Shown piece by piece: positions 21,654 through 33,077 of a DNA stretch of 64,000 bases. Below the pieces are notes generated by a model. That model was given only the letters and a program-made list of their open reading frames with translations. It did not search any database and was not told the DNA's origin. The position numbers were made by a program, and so were the translations under genes. Numbering within the stretch: the stretch's first letter is position 1; each line of letters starts with the position of its first letter. The stretch is from Capillidium heterosporum. Its lineage: Eukaryota > Entomophthoromycota > Entomophthoromycetes > Entomophthorales > Capillidiaceae. The stretch covers positions 806,001 through 870,000 of the forward strand of contig WBMQ01000009.1 of NCBI GenBank assembly GCA_016630905.1, given 5' to 3'.

Positions 21654-22532
21654 GGCCAGCCCTTCAGCACTTGAAACAAGTATATAGTTTATTATTGGAG
21701 TACTGGCAATTTTTTGCTTCGGTCCTTTAGATTTTTGCTGACCTTGTGACTTTGAATGCAAATTGATACTGCGTGTAACCTGTTTTCTCAAACTTTCAAC
21801 TTGATGGAATACATTCTAAAAAGAAACTCTGAAAATTCCAAATTAATTGTACATTAAAACAGTTAAAACTATTAGCTATCAGGCAGCTGAAACAACCCTT
21901 ACATATCACTTTGGAATGGATTAAAGTAAGGGATAAATTAGTTTGGATTACTTGATAAAACTAATCTATTTTCAATACTTGTACATATTCTACTGACCAT
22001 AGAACCATTCCAGTTCTATTATCTATAAAGCTTCCCAAATGTAGGTTATAAAGTGAGGCAGATAGATTCGGCGACCATACAGATTCATGACTTGTCATCA
22101 ATCTAGTACACATCAAATACTTACAAAAATATGATGCGCTTTCCAGATAAGATGAATTTTATACTTCAAACTAGCCTACCTCAATTCTTTTCAATTTATT
22201 CCACAAACTATATGGTCTAGGGTACACCAAGCTTTAGCTTCGTGCTATTGACATCTATAGAATAATATATCCTTCATTCTATAAACTTCAACATTCCTTT
22301 AGTCTTTTCCATAGGCTGTTTTACCTGAGTTTCTTTTATTATTTTGTCTTGCGCTTTCATTTTCATATTTAGGTTGTTGGCTAGTCTACTAGTATAGAGC
22401 CCTAGATGAATATAGGGGCTTCTCGATAAATGAAGGATATAATAATATGGCAAAAATACACAGCTTAAGACACATTTATTACAAAATTTTCATTTAAAAC
22501 ACGTTTCATTTTTAAAAAAGCACAAGCCTGTC
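21654..22532. other. Spacer upstream of the kinase
   Basis: No gene supported; includes the 3' region of the glycoside hydrolase gene. Confidence 0.45.
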
Positions 22533-25500
22533 TCACCAGTCCATCCATTCGAACTCTCCATATCCATCCACCTTATCTCCTTCCTTGTTAAAAACTAAGA
22601 CTACCGAACCCAAACTTTCCAATTTTAATTTCTTTACCTCCGATTTGTAAGTTACTTTCAACTCTAATTTGTAATTGATGTTACTACTCAGCATAATTAC
22701 CAACTCATCTTGGACACTGAAGTTGAAGTTTTCATCCAGGTAGTTGGTATTTCTATATGCACTATAGTTTAGTATTTGTAATTGATACGGTCCACTTGAG
22801 AATGAGAAGTTACTATCGTAAAGTAGGATATTGTAGAGGTTGTAGATATCTTCAACCAAAGTCGAAAATTCGATGGGTAGACCGACCCAGATAACCTTGC
22901 TACCTTTCACCGTATACCTATGAACCTCTTTGTGCTGGTAGTACAGCTGGTGCTTCACATTGAAGTTGAACGTGAACTTATAACCGCTGTATTCCATAGC
23001 TTCCTTACCTTCTACTAAATATAGCTTCTCACTCAAGTCCAACAGCTTCAAAATGTAGCTTTTACCTATCATCTCTTGATTCAACTTGTTGAAGTATTCG
23101 TTGAAGCCTAGTACTCCCGATATGATTAAATTGACGTTTCGATCGATAAGGTAGTCGATAAAGTTCAAAGTTTCTACATCAAGATTCTGGATCGATGGTA
23201 TAACTATAACTTTTGGGAATTTGTAGTGAACATCAGTAAAGTTGAGGTTGGAAATGAATTTGAAGTTAGCATCAAAGTTCGTTAAAACTTTGGTGAAAAT
23301 TTTCAACATAGGGCGGTATATGTTTGGCACTAAACTGAATTGGTAGTAGTTGATCAGTACCAGCAGTTTTGGTTGTCTAACTTTAACTTGAACTATCCGG
23401 TTGACGATCTCGCTGAACATCTTCAATTTGAAGTACTGGTCTTTGACTGTACCGTCGCATCTCATACTACCGATAGAAACTTCGTTCGGACTGGTCATAT
23501 GTTGGTTTTGGAACAGTAACCAGTCAATAAACCCATTGCTGTCATTAATTAACCCATTTACTAACTTTTTGAAGTAAAGCTTGGAAGTCTGTATTTCGTC
23601 CAAAACTAGCCGATTGTTGAAATCCTTGTAATTCATTATACCTACCTCTTGGCACATGTGGGGTAAATATAACGTCTGATCAATCTTGTAGACAAAGCTT
23701 AAGTCTCGGACGGACCACCAAGGATGGGTCGATGTGAAGTTGACACCTTTTAAGTTGATGGAAGGTAATCGAATCCCACCTTCGTCTTGGCCTACTGTAA
23801 TCAAAAGTTTGGGATCTATATCTTGAATGCGTTCCTTCATCGTGGAGATCCAACGGTTGAATTGGGTATAAGAGAATAAGCTGAATTCCATCGCTAAGTA
23901 GTTGTTCTTGTTGGAGATGGTGTCCTCGTCCTGTTGATAATCTTCCGACTTGGGTAGCTGGATGTTACTGAAGCTGGTGTACCAGGTCTTAAAGTTGGAA
24001 TTTAAGTCGTAGATGGAGTCAAACTTTTCTTTTAGGTACGATTGAAACTCCTTCAAAACTAATGGAGATGTTGATATAGGTCGAGTACTGAACAGCTGAT
24101 TAAAGTTACCAAAGGTAGGTTCGTTGATTAAGTCATAGGAAATATTGGTGTAGTTGATATACCGTTTTACTATACTGGAAATAAAGTTTAACTGGTAGTT
24201 GACATTATCGGTATTCAAGTATCGATCTTCTTTGTTATCCATTAAGTTATCGGGTTGGAAGGTGAAGAAGGTGAAGATGATGACAAAACGAAATTTGGTA
24301 GCTAGGTAGATGAATGTATCCAAAGCATTGAAGAACTGCTCTGTATTCAAAGTTTTCCAGTTGAACCATAATCCCGTACGTATCACGTTGAACTTCAAGG
24401 TACACAAAAGCTGCAAGTCAGTATACCAGACATCGGGTAGAGGCAGATTTAAAAACAGTCGGTTCACCTTGGAGGAGAAGTAAGAGGTGCCTACCAAGAG
24501 TTTAGGCTGGTTGTCGATGTAGAACTGGCCTTTGTGAATGGAAAATTTGGGAGATAGGAGATAGGGATCAATACAAACGAATCCACAAGTAAATTGGAGT
24601 TGGAAGTTGAGATAGGACTTGACGGTGCAAGTTAGTTGGTAGTATCCGAACTTTGAAATTTTGAAGTTGATATCTAAGTTACCTTCGTAATCTTCACTGT
24701 TAAAATTAAAATGGCCCGATTTTATGACTGAGGCAGGGTGCTCTCCATCTATCAACCGATAGTTTAACACAAAACTAAATTTCTCAAAATACTTGAAGCC
24801 CAAGTTAAAGGCCACCTTATCGTAGAGTTGATAGTTAGGCGTCTGCGTTTTTAAACTGAATCGAATAAAGTAGTGCAAAAATATATTTAAACTTAAGTGA
24901 ACTACATCTACCATCTCTAAAAGATCTTTTTCTCCCAAATCAACATTAAAGATTAACCACCTACTTCCTTTAAATTTGGAACTCTCGCTGTTTAAAATCA
25001 AGTTGTTGATATTGCATAGGATATCAGTGTCACTTTGAATATGGATTAGAGGTATCAAAATTCGATCCAAGTTGCCTGAAGTTCCTGGTTCCTTACCATT
25101 GTCGTTGACATCGGTATCACTAGCTCGAAAGTCGAAGTTGAAGATGCGTTTAGTTTGGAGCTTGAAGGTGGGATCTTTGAGTTGAAAGTTAATATCCTTA
25201 TTTACACTAAGTTGATACTCTTCATATTTATCAAAAAAGTTAAATGGAGCTAAATTGTTGTAACCGAGCTCGGATATATATTGATATTGAAATGCCATCT
25301 TGGCCTTCTTTGAATGAATTGAAGTTGTCGATCGGCACAAGGAAAGGTAACCCAGATAGACAAATCAAGTGATTGTTCGAACTTAGAACTTGAATTAGGG
25401 TTGGAAATAGCTTGCTGGAGAAGTAGTAACTTTGTACGAAGATCAGCAACACCCCTTCTTCATTACTGTCAAGGATGCTGATTAAAATAGGTTCAAGCTG

Positions 25501-25629
25501 GTCCCAATTTAAAATCTGAACTTTGTAGTTTGATCTGGCTAATGGTAAAAGTAACTTTTCGATTAAAGATTCCGATAAAAAGCTGGGTAGTCGAAGGTCG
25601 TTGATAACGTAGGCTTTCTTGGAAATCAT
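22533..25629 (-). CDS. Large glycoside hydrolase (beta-galactosidase/GH5-42-like TIM barrel)
   Basis: Two open segments: an N-terminal one from the ATG at 25627-25629, and a main one from about 25298 to 22533 in the +1 frame. Together they give about 1030 residues. The N-terminal part looks like the alpha/beta domain that precedes some bacterial glycosidases (LRLPSFLSESL...). The catalytic barrel contains YDLINEP with the likely acid/base Glu and CQEVGIMNY with the likely nucleophile Glu, then a C-terminal beta-rich part. No signal peptide is evident. The frame change could be an intron (25299-25338, 40 nt, or 25308-25338, 31 nt) with an unusual GTGCCG donor, or a one-base error. Substrate uncertain. 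Confidence 0.7.
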
Positions 25630-26270
25630 TTCGTTGATAGTTCTGGCACTAAAGAGCTTTGCTAGACTTGATCCTTAGAGTCATTCTTTTAAGATGTGAT
25701 GCTTACGTTGCCATTTTTTGCAAAGGTACAAATATGATTTAACTGTGAAGCATATTTCAAGGAGAAAGTAATATTGCTTTTTAAGGCATATGGGAAAGGC
25801 TGCTTGAATTCGATTGGCATGGCTTCTTGCTTTTATGCAAGTCCTTTAAAAGGAGATGGTCGTCTGATTTTCCTTGCAGGTCACTGACATATACTTTTAA
25901 TTCATACGTTTGGAATGTTGATAAATCTACTAGTAGTTTAAAGTGGTGGATGGAGACCTGGATTGCAAATCTTTAAAATGAATAGCTGAGTAAGGCGAAA
26001 TGCAAAGTATACTTGCTTTAGGTTAAATAGCTTGATAATATATCCTGAGGGTAATAATTATATACCAAATAGAACTAGTAAAACTCCACTATTATTGATT
26101 CAAGTATACCATTACTTTATAGTGGTACCCTTATAATGGGGGTAAACCCAGTTTCATAGAACTTTGAAAATTAACTTTATTGGTCAGCCTAATTTTTACC
26201 TAGAATATACAACTTTCAACTCATCAAGCCAAAAAAATTTGTCAAGAGTTCACAATACCATCAGCAAGAG
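25630..26270. other. Divergent spacer (glycoside hydrolase / RIX1-like)
   Basis: Head-to-head promoters; no other feature recognised. Confidence 0.5.
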
Positions 26271-28965
26271 ATGAACAGCGAGCAGGAACGGTTATTCGAA
26301 ATATTGGTAGACTATATCAACACCAAGGAATTCACCAACGACGATGACTTATTCGAACTCAGTATAAAGCTACAACTAATTGATTTCACCAACTTATCCA
26401 GTCAGAGTAACCAACAATTTTTCAAGTTGATTGACAAGAAACTGTTGCAAGACATCGACCTAAGTTGTACGCTGCTAAAGTTTACTTTAAACTTCAATAT
26501 CTTCAGCTACCTAAGCTTCTTCAACGGTTGGTTTAATTCGCTATTGAACTATTTGATAGTATTGTATTTTTTTTGGTAACGCTAATAGGTATTTTATAAT
26601 TATAGAAAGATAAATTGGAAAGCTCGACCTATAACAGAATATTGACCATCTTAAATATTATGTTAAAGTTGTCGGTAGACAAACCTGAGCTTAAAAGGGA
26701 GGTTTTGTTGCCCAATATATTGAGTTATATCAATACTTTGACTAGCAAATTGGAACAAGACGATGGGGTTCTAACTGTAAGCCTTATCTTCTTTTAATTG
26801 TATCTATATACTAACTCCCACATCCTATAGACAAGTTTATTAACCAGTTTAACGATAGCTATACCAGTTATGGGCCGTAGTAACAAGACTGTTGAAACCA
26901 AGTTGAAATCAATATTGAACAACTTACTGCTGAACAACATCAGCCTCACTAGTTTAACTTTGAAGAAGCTGATAGAATGTATTTTGAATTTAAATCTGCT
27001 ATCGATCCCCTCGGTACCAGCCAAACAGAAGGTTTATTTGGACTTATTAACTAAAGTTGGCTTTACCGCTCATAAAGTTTTGAATCTACTTTTAGTTCCT
27101 ATTGAAAATGGTAATCTTTTTGTATTATCATTTGATTTACCTTTTTAATTAACTATTTAGAGTCTTACAAGATAGCCGATACAACTCTGTTAGATGAAAA
27201 TAAAGATTATGGTAGTGAGCATCTGGTTTCAATTTATAAAGTTATGGCTCAATCGATCATCAACTTACTAAAGTAAACTTTATTGTAATTATCACTAATT
27301 AAGCTGTACTTGATAGTTATCGATCGAACTTGGACGGATACGTACTAGAAGTACCTATTCAACTCATATTGGACTTGTTGACTAGAATTTACAGTCTGTC
27401 TTATCAAGTTCAAGTAAGTGATGAAAACATACCTGACATTAATTGTTATTTAGGTTAAAGATGGTGGTGATAAAAAGAAGGGTTATGATGTTATATTGAA
27501 CTTACCGAAGCTATACCATATCTCTAATGATTTGATGCTGAAGCTCTGTGTTCAGTAGGCCTATTGTCATGATATAGCGCTAACCTTTATTTATAGATTA
27601 GGGCCTGCCATCTATCCTTACAGTAACTTAATCGCCAACGTAGTTTTAAAGTTATTGAGACAATCCAAGCTAAACAAGTACTATATATCTTTGTAACACT
27701 AGCTAATCGATATTTTTCTATTATCAATAGGGAACTACGTATCATGACCCTACAGCTATCTTACTACCTAATTTTTAGCTTGAAAGACCATATACTGATC
27801 TACCTCATTGATCCAATCTTCAACACTTTAATCGAGGATTTGAAGGTTTCCAACGAGGATATCAACATGAACTTGGAAGGTACCCAGGGCCCAAACAACC
27901 TCAAGAAAAACAAGAGGTCAGTTACCAGTTCGGACGCCTTAGTTAACAAGAACAATGTCAAAGCTCCAACTCAAACTTTCACTTTAGCTTTACAGGGTAA
28001 ACCTATTTTATCCCCAAGTTCAATTTTACTGATTTATTTTCTATTAGTTATTGGAATAATAATGAACACAAACAAATTCCCGATCCCATCTAAAATATTA
28101 GAACCAGTGGAACGCCAGATTGGTTATCTGGTATCTTTAACTTCATCGGGGCAATTGAAGTTGGCTAAAGATCAGAAGCTATCCCTGTTCAATACCCTTC
28201 TAGAGTTAACTTTGTACCCGGGTCCCAACCAATTCAGTCTGTTGGTACTAGCTCATCAGAAGTTTTTGAGCTTGAAGTCTTCTGAGGATCAATCAGTAAT
28301 TTTTTACCGCATTTCTAGCTTCTAATTTTACATTCCAGTTGGTACAACTCGCTAACTTCAGTTTAAATCGACTACATTCCTTAACTTATCCACATTTTCC
28401 CTACATCCAATCGAACGACAGTGATAAAACTGCTGGCGTCGAAGAATTGAAATCTATCTCAAGTTACCCCACCAAACTTAAGATTCGATCTGAACCCATA
28501 AGCAAAAATAAGAGTGAAGAGGGTAGTGAAATCAATGTCGAGCTTACCGATGAGGATACCGACATCGTCAAGAAGACCAACCTCCCCAGCAACTTGAGGC
28601 TCAACTATCAACCGGAACATGAGCCGGAAAACGATGTCGATGTTGAAGTTGAAGCCGTAGAAAGCTTTACCAACTCACCCAAACGGTTTAAATCGGATGT
28701 TTCCAATGCTGAACCACAATCTCTTAAACCAACATCCTTCAAGGAAAGTTGGAATTCCAACCTAGATACAATCACTCCCAAATCCAATGTACCTTTGAAT
28801 GAAGTGAACATTGATGAAATGGATATTCAAGTGGAAAATATCGTTGAGAAGGAAGAGCCAGCTAAAGAATTTAAACTTACCGATGTCAATACAGATAAAA
28901 AAAATAAGGATGCCGATTCAGACGACGATGATGACGACGAGATACCTGAAATCGTTGTGGAATGA
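26271..28965 (+). CDS. RIX1/PELP1-like 60S pre-ribosome assembly factor
   Basis: Nine exons (26271-26558, 26606-26776, 26831-27110, 27161-27272, 27317-27413, 27454-27554, 27597-27692, 27731-28295, 28339-28965) join in frame to 625 residues. The protein is a long run of Leu-rich helical repeats and ends in an acidic tail (DSDDDDDDEIPEIVVE), the plan of Rix1/PELP1. The block VPIQLILDLLTRIYSLS...NLPKLYHISNDLMLKLC lines up by eye with the PELP1 region around its LP-hLEAL segment. Rix1 works with Ipi1, Ipi3 and Rea1 on nucleoplasmic pre-60S particles. Sequence is fast-evolving, so the family call is moderate. Confidence 0.6.
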
Positions 28966-29252
28966 TCTTTAATGATTTGAAATAGATTTTTTTGTTTCTA
29001 TATAGATAGTTTTTAAAAATAAAAGTTTATAGGAAATGATTTCGCAGCTTTATATGCTTTTATATATGGAAAAGTTTAATAAATCCAATGTCGGACGTTA
29101 CCATATAATCTTAATAATTTTGCTAAGATATGTGCTAGAATATATTTTTATTAGATTTGCATCTACTTGTGTGCTTTAGATAAATATAAAAGATTGTATA
29201 ATTGTGTTACAAATATCAATATAGTTTAATCAAAGCATTAAAATGGGCATGG

Positions 29253-30061
29253 CTACTTACGGATGGAGACCATGACTGAGTCATTAAAGGCCTGCCCTTG
29301 AGCCGACAATTCGAAATCCAACATGTGGGAATCGAACTGTTCGTGGGCGTTGAGGTGGGCGATGTAATCAGGGGCACCAGGTAGGATAACGTTGTCAGCG
29401 CAGATGACGGAGCCTTTCTTGAAAAGGTTGTGACTCTCAGCCAACTTGAAGTCAGAAACATAGGCAGTTTTGAGGTGGTCGATTAACAGAAAGTCGATGG
29501 TAGTGACTTTGTACTTATTGAGTAAAGTATCGATGGTATGCGTCAAGTCCCCATTCAAGACAGTTATCTTGTCACCTAGACCGGCGAACTTGACAATCTA
29601 AATATATTAGGAAAAGCAGTTGCATAAATAAGCTACCTTTTCGATAACACAGGCTAGTATACTGTTGTATTCGATGGAATAGTAGTGCGCTTCAGCATCG
29701 TCCTTGTTGACAGAAGCGAATTTAATGGCGCTGTAACCAAAGTAACCACCTAGTTCAACCATAACCTAGTAGCCGTTAGTTACTAACTTAAGAATAAGAG
29801 CATTTACTTGGGCTTCTTTTCTTTGATAATCTTGTTGATCTCTTTGCCTTTCAAATCACCAACCGTCATCACCCATTCGATTTTGTTGAATCTGTCGATA
29901 GCCTCCAGTACTGAGTTGGCATCTCCCTCAACTGCGTTGTCGAAAATGTATTTGACGGCCCGGTTGACTTCTATAGAAATGTATAAGTTTAGATATATAA
30001 AATAGGATTGATTACTCTCGTAGTCGATGGACATAACACTGGTGCTTATGGTGGATGGCAT
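29253..30061 (-). pseudogene. COMT copy C, one base short at exon 2 donor
   Basis: Third COMT paralog, inverted, with exons 30016-30061, 29808-29970, 29637-29765 and 29253-29597. Three exons have exactly the lengths of copies A and B, but exon 2 is 163 nt instead of 164. With the only GT donor (AA|GTAAAT), the mRNA shifts frame and soon stops; without splicing, TAA at 29804-29806 ends the protein. All key COMT residues are otherwise kept: Asp153, Lys156 (DHLK), and Asp181-Asn182 (ICADN). So the best-preserved active site sits in a copy with a one-base lesion. It is either a recent pseudogene or a functional gene hit by a sequence error. Confidence 0.8.
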
Positions 30062-33000
30062 TGTTGAAGTTGTACTTGATGGTTGTTTTTGTGCTGTTTT
30101 GAATAACCTCAAGCCTTTTATACCCTTCATACGTCATTGATTTTTTAATGAAGATTTCCGAAACTCCAAAAAATTTTATCTGATTGTCCCTGAAAAATGA
30201 TCACAATACTTTGACATTATTGTTAATCCGACATATTTACTAATATGGTAAAAAAGCAATTACGCAGTTCGGGTTTTAGGATCCGAAAATTTCAAAGTAG
30301 AGGATTACATGGAATGGGATTTGTACATTCAGTGCCAACCATTAGCCCCATTATCGAACCTTGATTCATTCAAAAGGGATGACACAGATAAATAGCATGT
30401 AAATATTTGGGGTAAAATACTAATAACCAAGATTGACATTGGACAGGAGCCGAAATTCCATGTAACATCCGGAACTTGATATTTAGGAATATGTGCAAGG
30501 CTTCAAGCTTTTTGTAGACTTCATAGACGCTTATAAGTTTGGATCTATATCTGATGTATGAACAATAAAAGCTTTTAGCCAAGCAAGATATATGGAAATT
30601 TACAGATAAACTATAGCTAACCTTTTTCAGATCATCTTTCCTTCCATTTAGGACTCTTATCTTGACAAGTATATTCCCTACATTGAGTTAAGAGGTATAT
30701 ATCTTATGAAATAAGCTAAGCATTGCAAAAGCAGGTAAAAATTGATAAATCATAATAGACTTAGTAGCAGTGATATATCCTTTATTTTATATTTTATATA
30801 AGATTTCTTTCAACCTACAGTCACTTTTATAGTCATTGGTTTCTAAAACCCAAAAGATATTTCTATTGAAGTAAAGCTAATGAGAATTAGATGTAAATAT
30901 TTAAACGTCTATTTTGGAAGATGGGTATATAAGAAATTTATATATCCTTGCATTTTAGCAATGAATATAAACGACGCACCTTCAAAGCAAGGCGGTATCA
31001 ATATTTCTAAACCTTGATAAGTATGTATGGCTACATGATAATAAAAAAGTCGAAGCCCACAGATGAAGTTTGGTAGTTTAGAGAGAGAGTTTAGCAGTTT
31101 CATCAGTTGTAATTTTAGCGGAGAGTAAAGGTTACAGGTAGAATGTAAAGCCAAAGTTTATGGGCTTTACCATCGCTAACATCAGTGATGATACAAGAAT
31201 ATAGAAAGCAGCTATAAATCACTTTAAATATCCATAAACCCTTCAATATTTACATTTTGCTTGTATTCTCTTAAAATTGTTGATTAAACATCAATAGATT
31301 CTAGTGATTTGAAAATATAAGCTAGTACCTACATACACCTTTTAAAATCGGTTACAGACCTTTATATCTCAAATGACACTATATACTATACACCTAAAGG
31401 ATAAATTAGGGAGTATCTATATTACATTTTCTAGTGGCTACCTACTTTTGGATGAGCTTATAGCTAAGGGTTTTAAGACGTTGACTTCAAAAATTTTGCA
31501 TACATCATCCTAAAAGCTACTTTATGACAGCTTTTGATAGCTTCGATATTTATAAAGCAACCTATAGCTCAATTAAAAACAGTTTTTATAAAAATATGTA
31601 TAACTTGAGTTTATAGAAATAAATGGCCTATTTATATAAGCCTTATACAAATTGCTTGTCCAGATATTTTGACTTCCATTTGAAATTTTGGATAGGCAGT
31701 TCTAAACGGCGGGAATCTATGTAAAAGAGTGACAGTCTAATTCAAAGTGAAGGAATGACTCGATATAAGGACTCTGGCCTTTAAAAATTAATCCAAATGT
31801 TACCTTTAATGCTTTATCCGAAGAATGTGGAGGTTAATAAAGATTTGTAGCCAAATTTCCAATGATTTTATGAAAACATCTGTGTAATCTTCCCTTAGTG
31901 GATTTTAAAGCATCAGCCAAGTTGAAAATCCATTGATAGATTACCATAATTGGGAAATATTAGCTTCTTTTTGAAATATATATACTTATGATCAAAAATA
32001 TTAATAATTGATTAAACATCTTTAATTTCATATGATAAAATATTATATGTGGAATGTTAACATCAATTAAAACAATTTTTGAAATTTCGATTAAACTAGC
32101 ACCATATCATAAATTTATAAACAATAAGCCAGACTATTATAATTATGAATACTATCTAGTAGCGACCATATGCTTAAAAAAGAACAGGATAAAGGTATCT
32201 ACATCAAATTCTGATCAAATTTTAGCTTATATCAGTAGATGGCCATACAGCTGCGTATATCAGCCTATATTTATAATTATATAGCGAGCTTCGGGTATCA
32301 AACCAATAAGGTATACTATGAACCATATAGCAATGACTCAGCTTTGCTTATTATATCTAACAATATTTTCAACTGACTTAACTCTAAAGTAGAAAAATAT
32401 ACTATCTTTTGGAATAATCTCTGACCTATTTGACTTACTATCATCAATTTTAATACAACACCTAATCAACCTATAAGATTTTAAATATCTTCCTTTGAAA
32501 TGTTTTAACTCGATACCCACCAACTACTAACAATCTAAATCCAACTATTTATGTCTAAATTCGTGAAGCGTAGCTCTATTCTAGTGCTTATTAATATAGA
32601 GCGTCAGCTATACACAAATAAACCTTGCAAAGCCTATCGTCGATTTTAACAGTGCTAATTATCGAACTTAGCGTATTTTAACCTAAATATATGTCGATAG
32701 TTTGCTATAAGGCCGTCTTTTATAAGTATATTTTAAAATAAGCCTTGTTATGGTTATAATTACTTTAAGAACTGATAAAGATCATAGGATTGCAAAGTTG
32801 TTCCAATTTATATTACACTCTATATTAAACTATTAAAGGAAAATCGCCTCTATAATCCAGAACGAGTGGAGTTATAGCTACGGCAAAAATTGATGAAATG
32901 CGGAAAATTTTCGCTTGAGTCAGACCGAATGTTCCTTTGGAATATTCTACTTCAAAGCTTGTTTTATAGGATAGTCTTAGCAGTAGATATAAATTGTAGA

Positions 33001-33077
33001 AATCGACAGCTGCCTTTACATATTTTATTTAGTTCATACAGCAAAAATAGAATTACAACGATAACGAAATCAAAAGG
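30062..33077. other. 3-kb AT-rich spacer; TATA of COMT copy C at its left end
   Basis: TATAAAAG on the minus strand at 30115-30122, about 55-60 bp before the copy C ATG. The rest has only short unsupported frames and no recognisable RNA gene, transposon or repeat array. The last 150 bases are probably 5' UTR and promoter of the VWA gene. Confidence 0.45.

Noticed and set aside
25299-25338. Treating the glycoside hydrolase as two adjacent genes
   Set aside because: The two frames overlap, point the same way and together form one plausible multidomain enzyme; the second lacks its own promoter-proximal ATG with upstream space.
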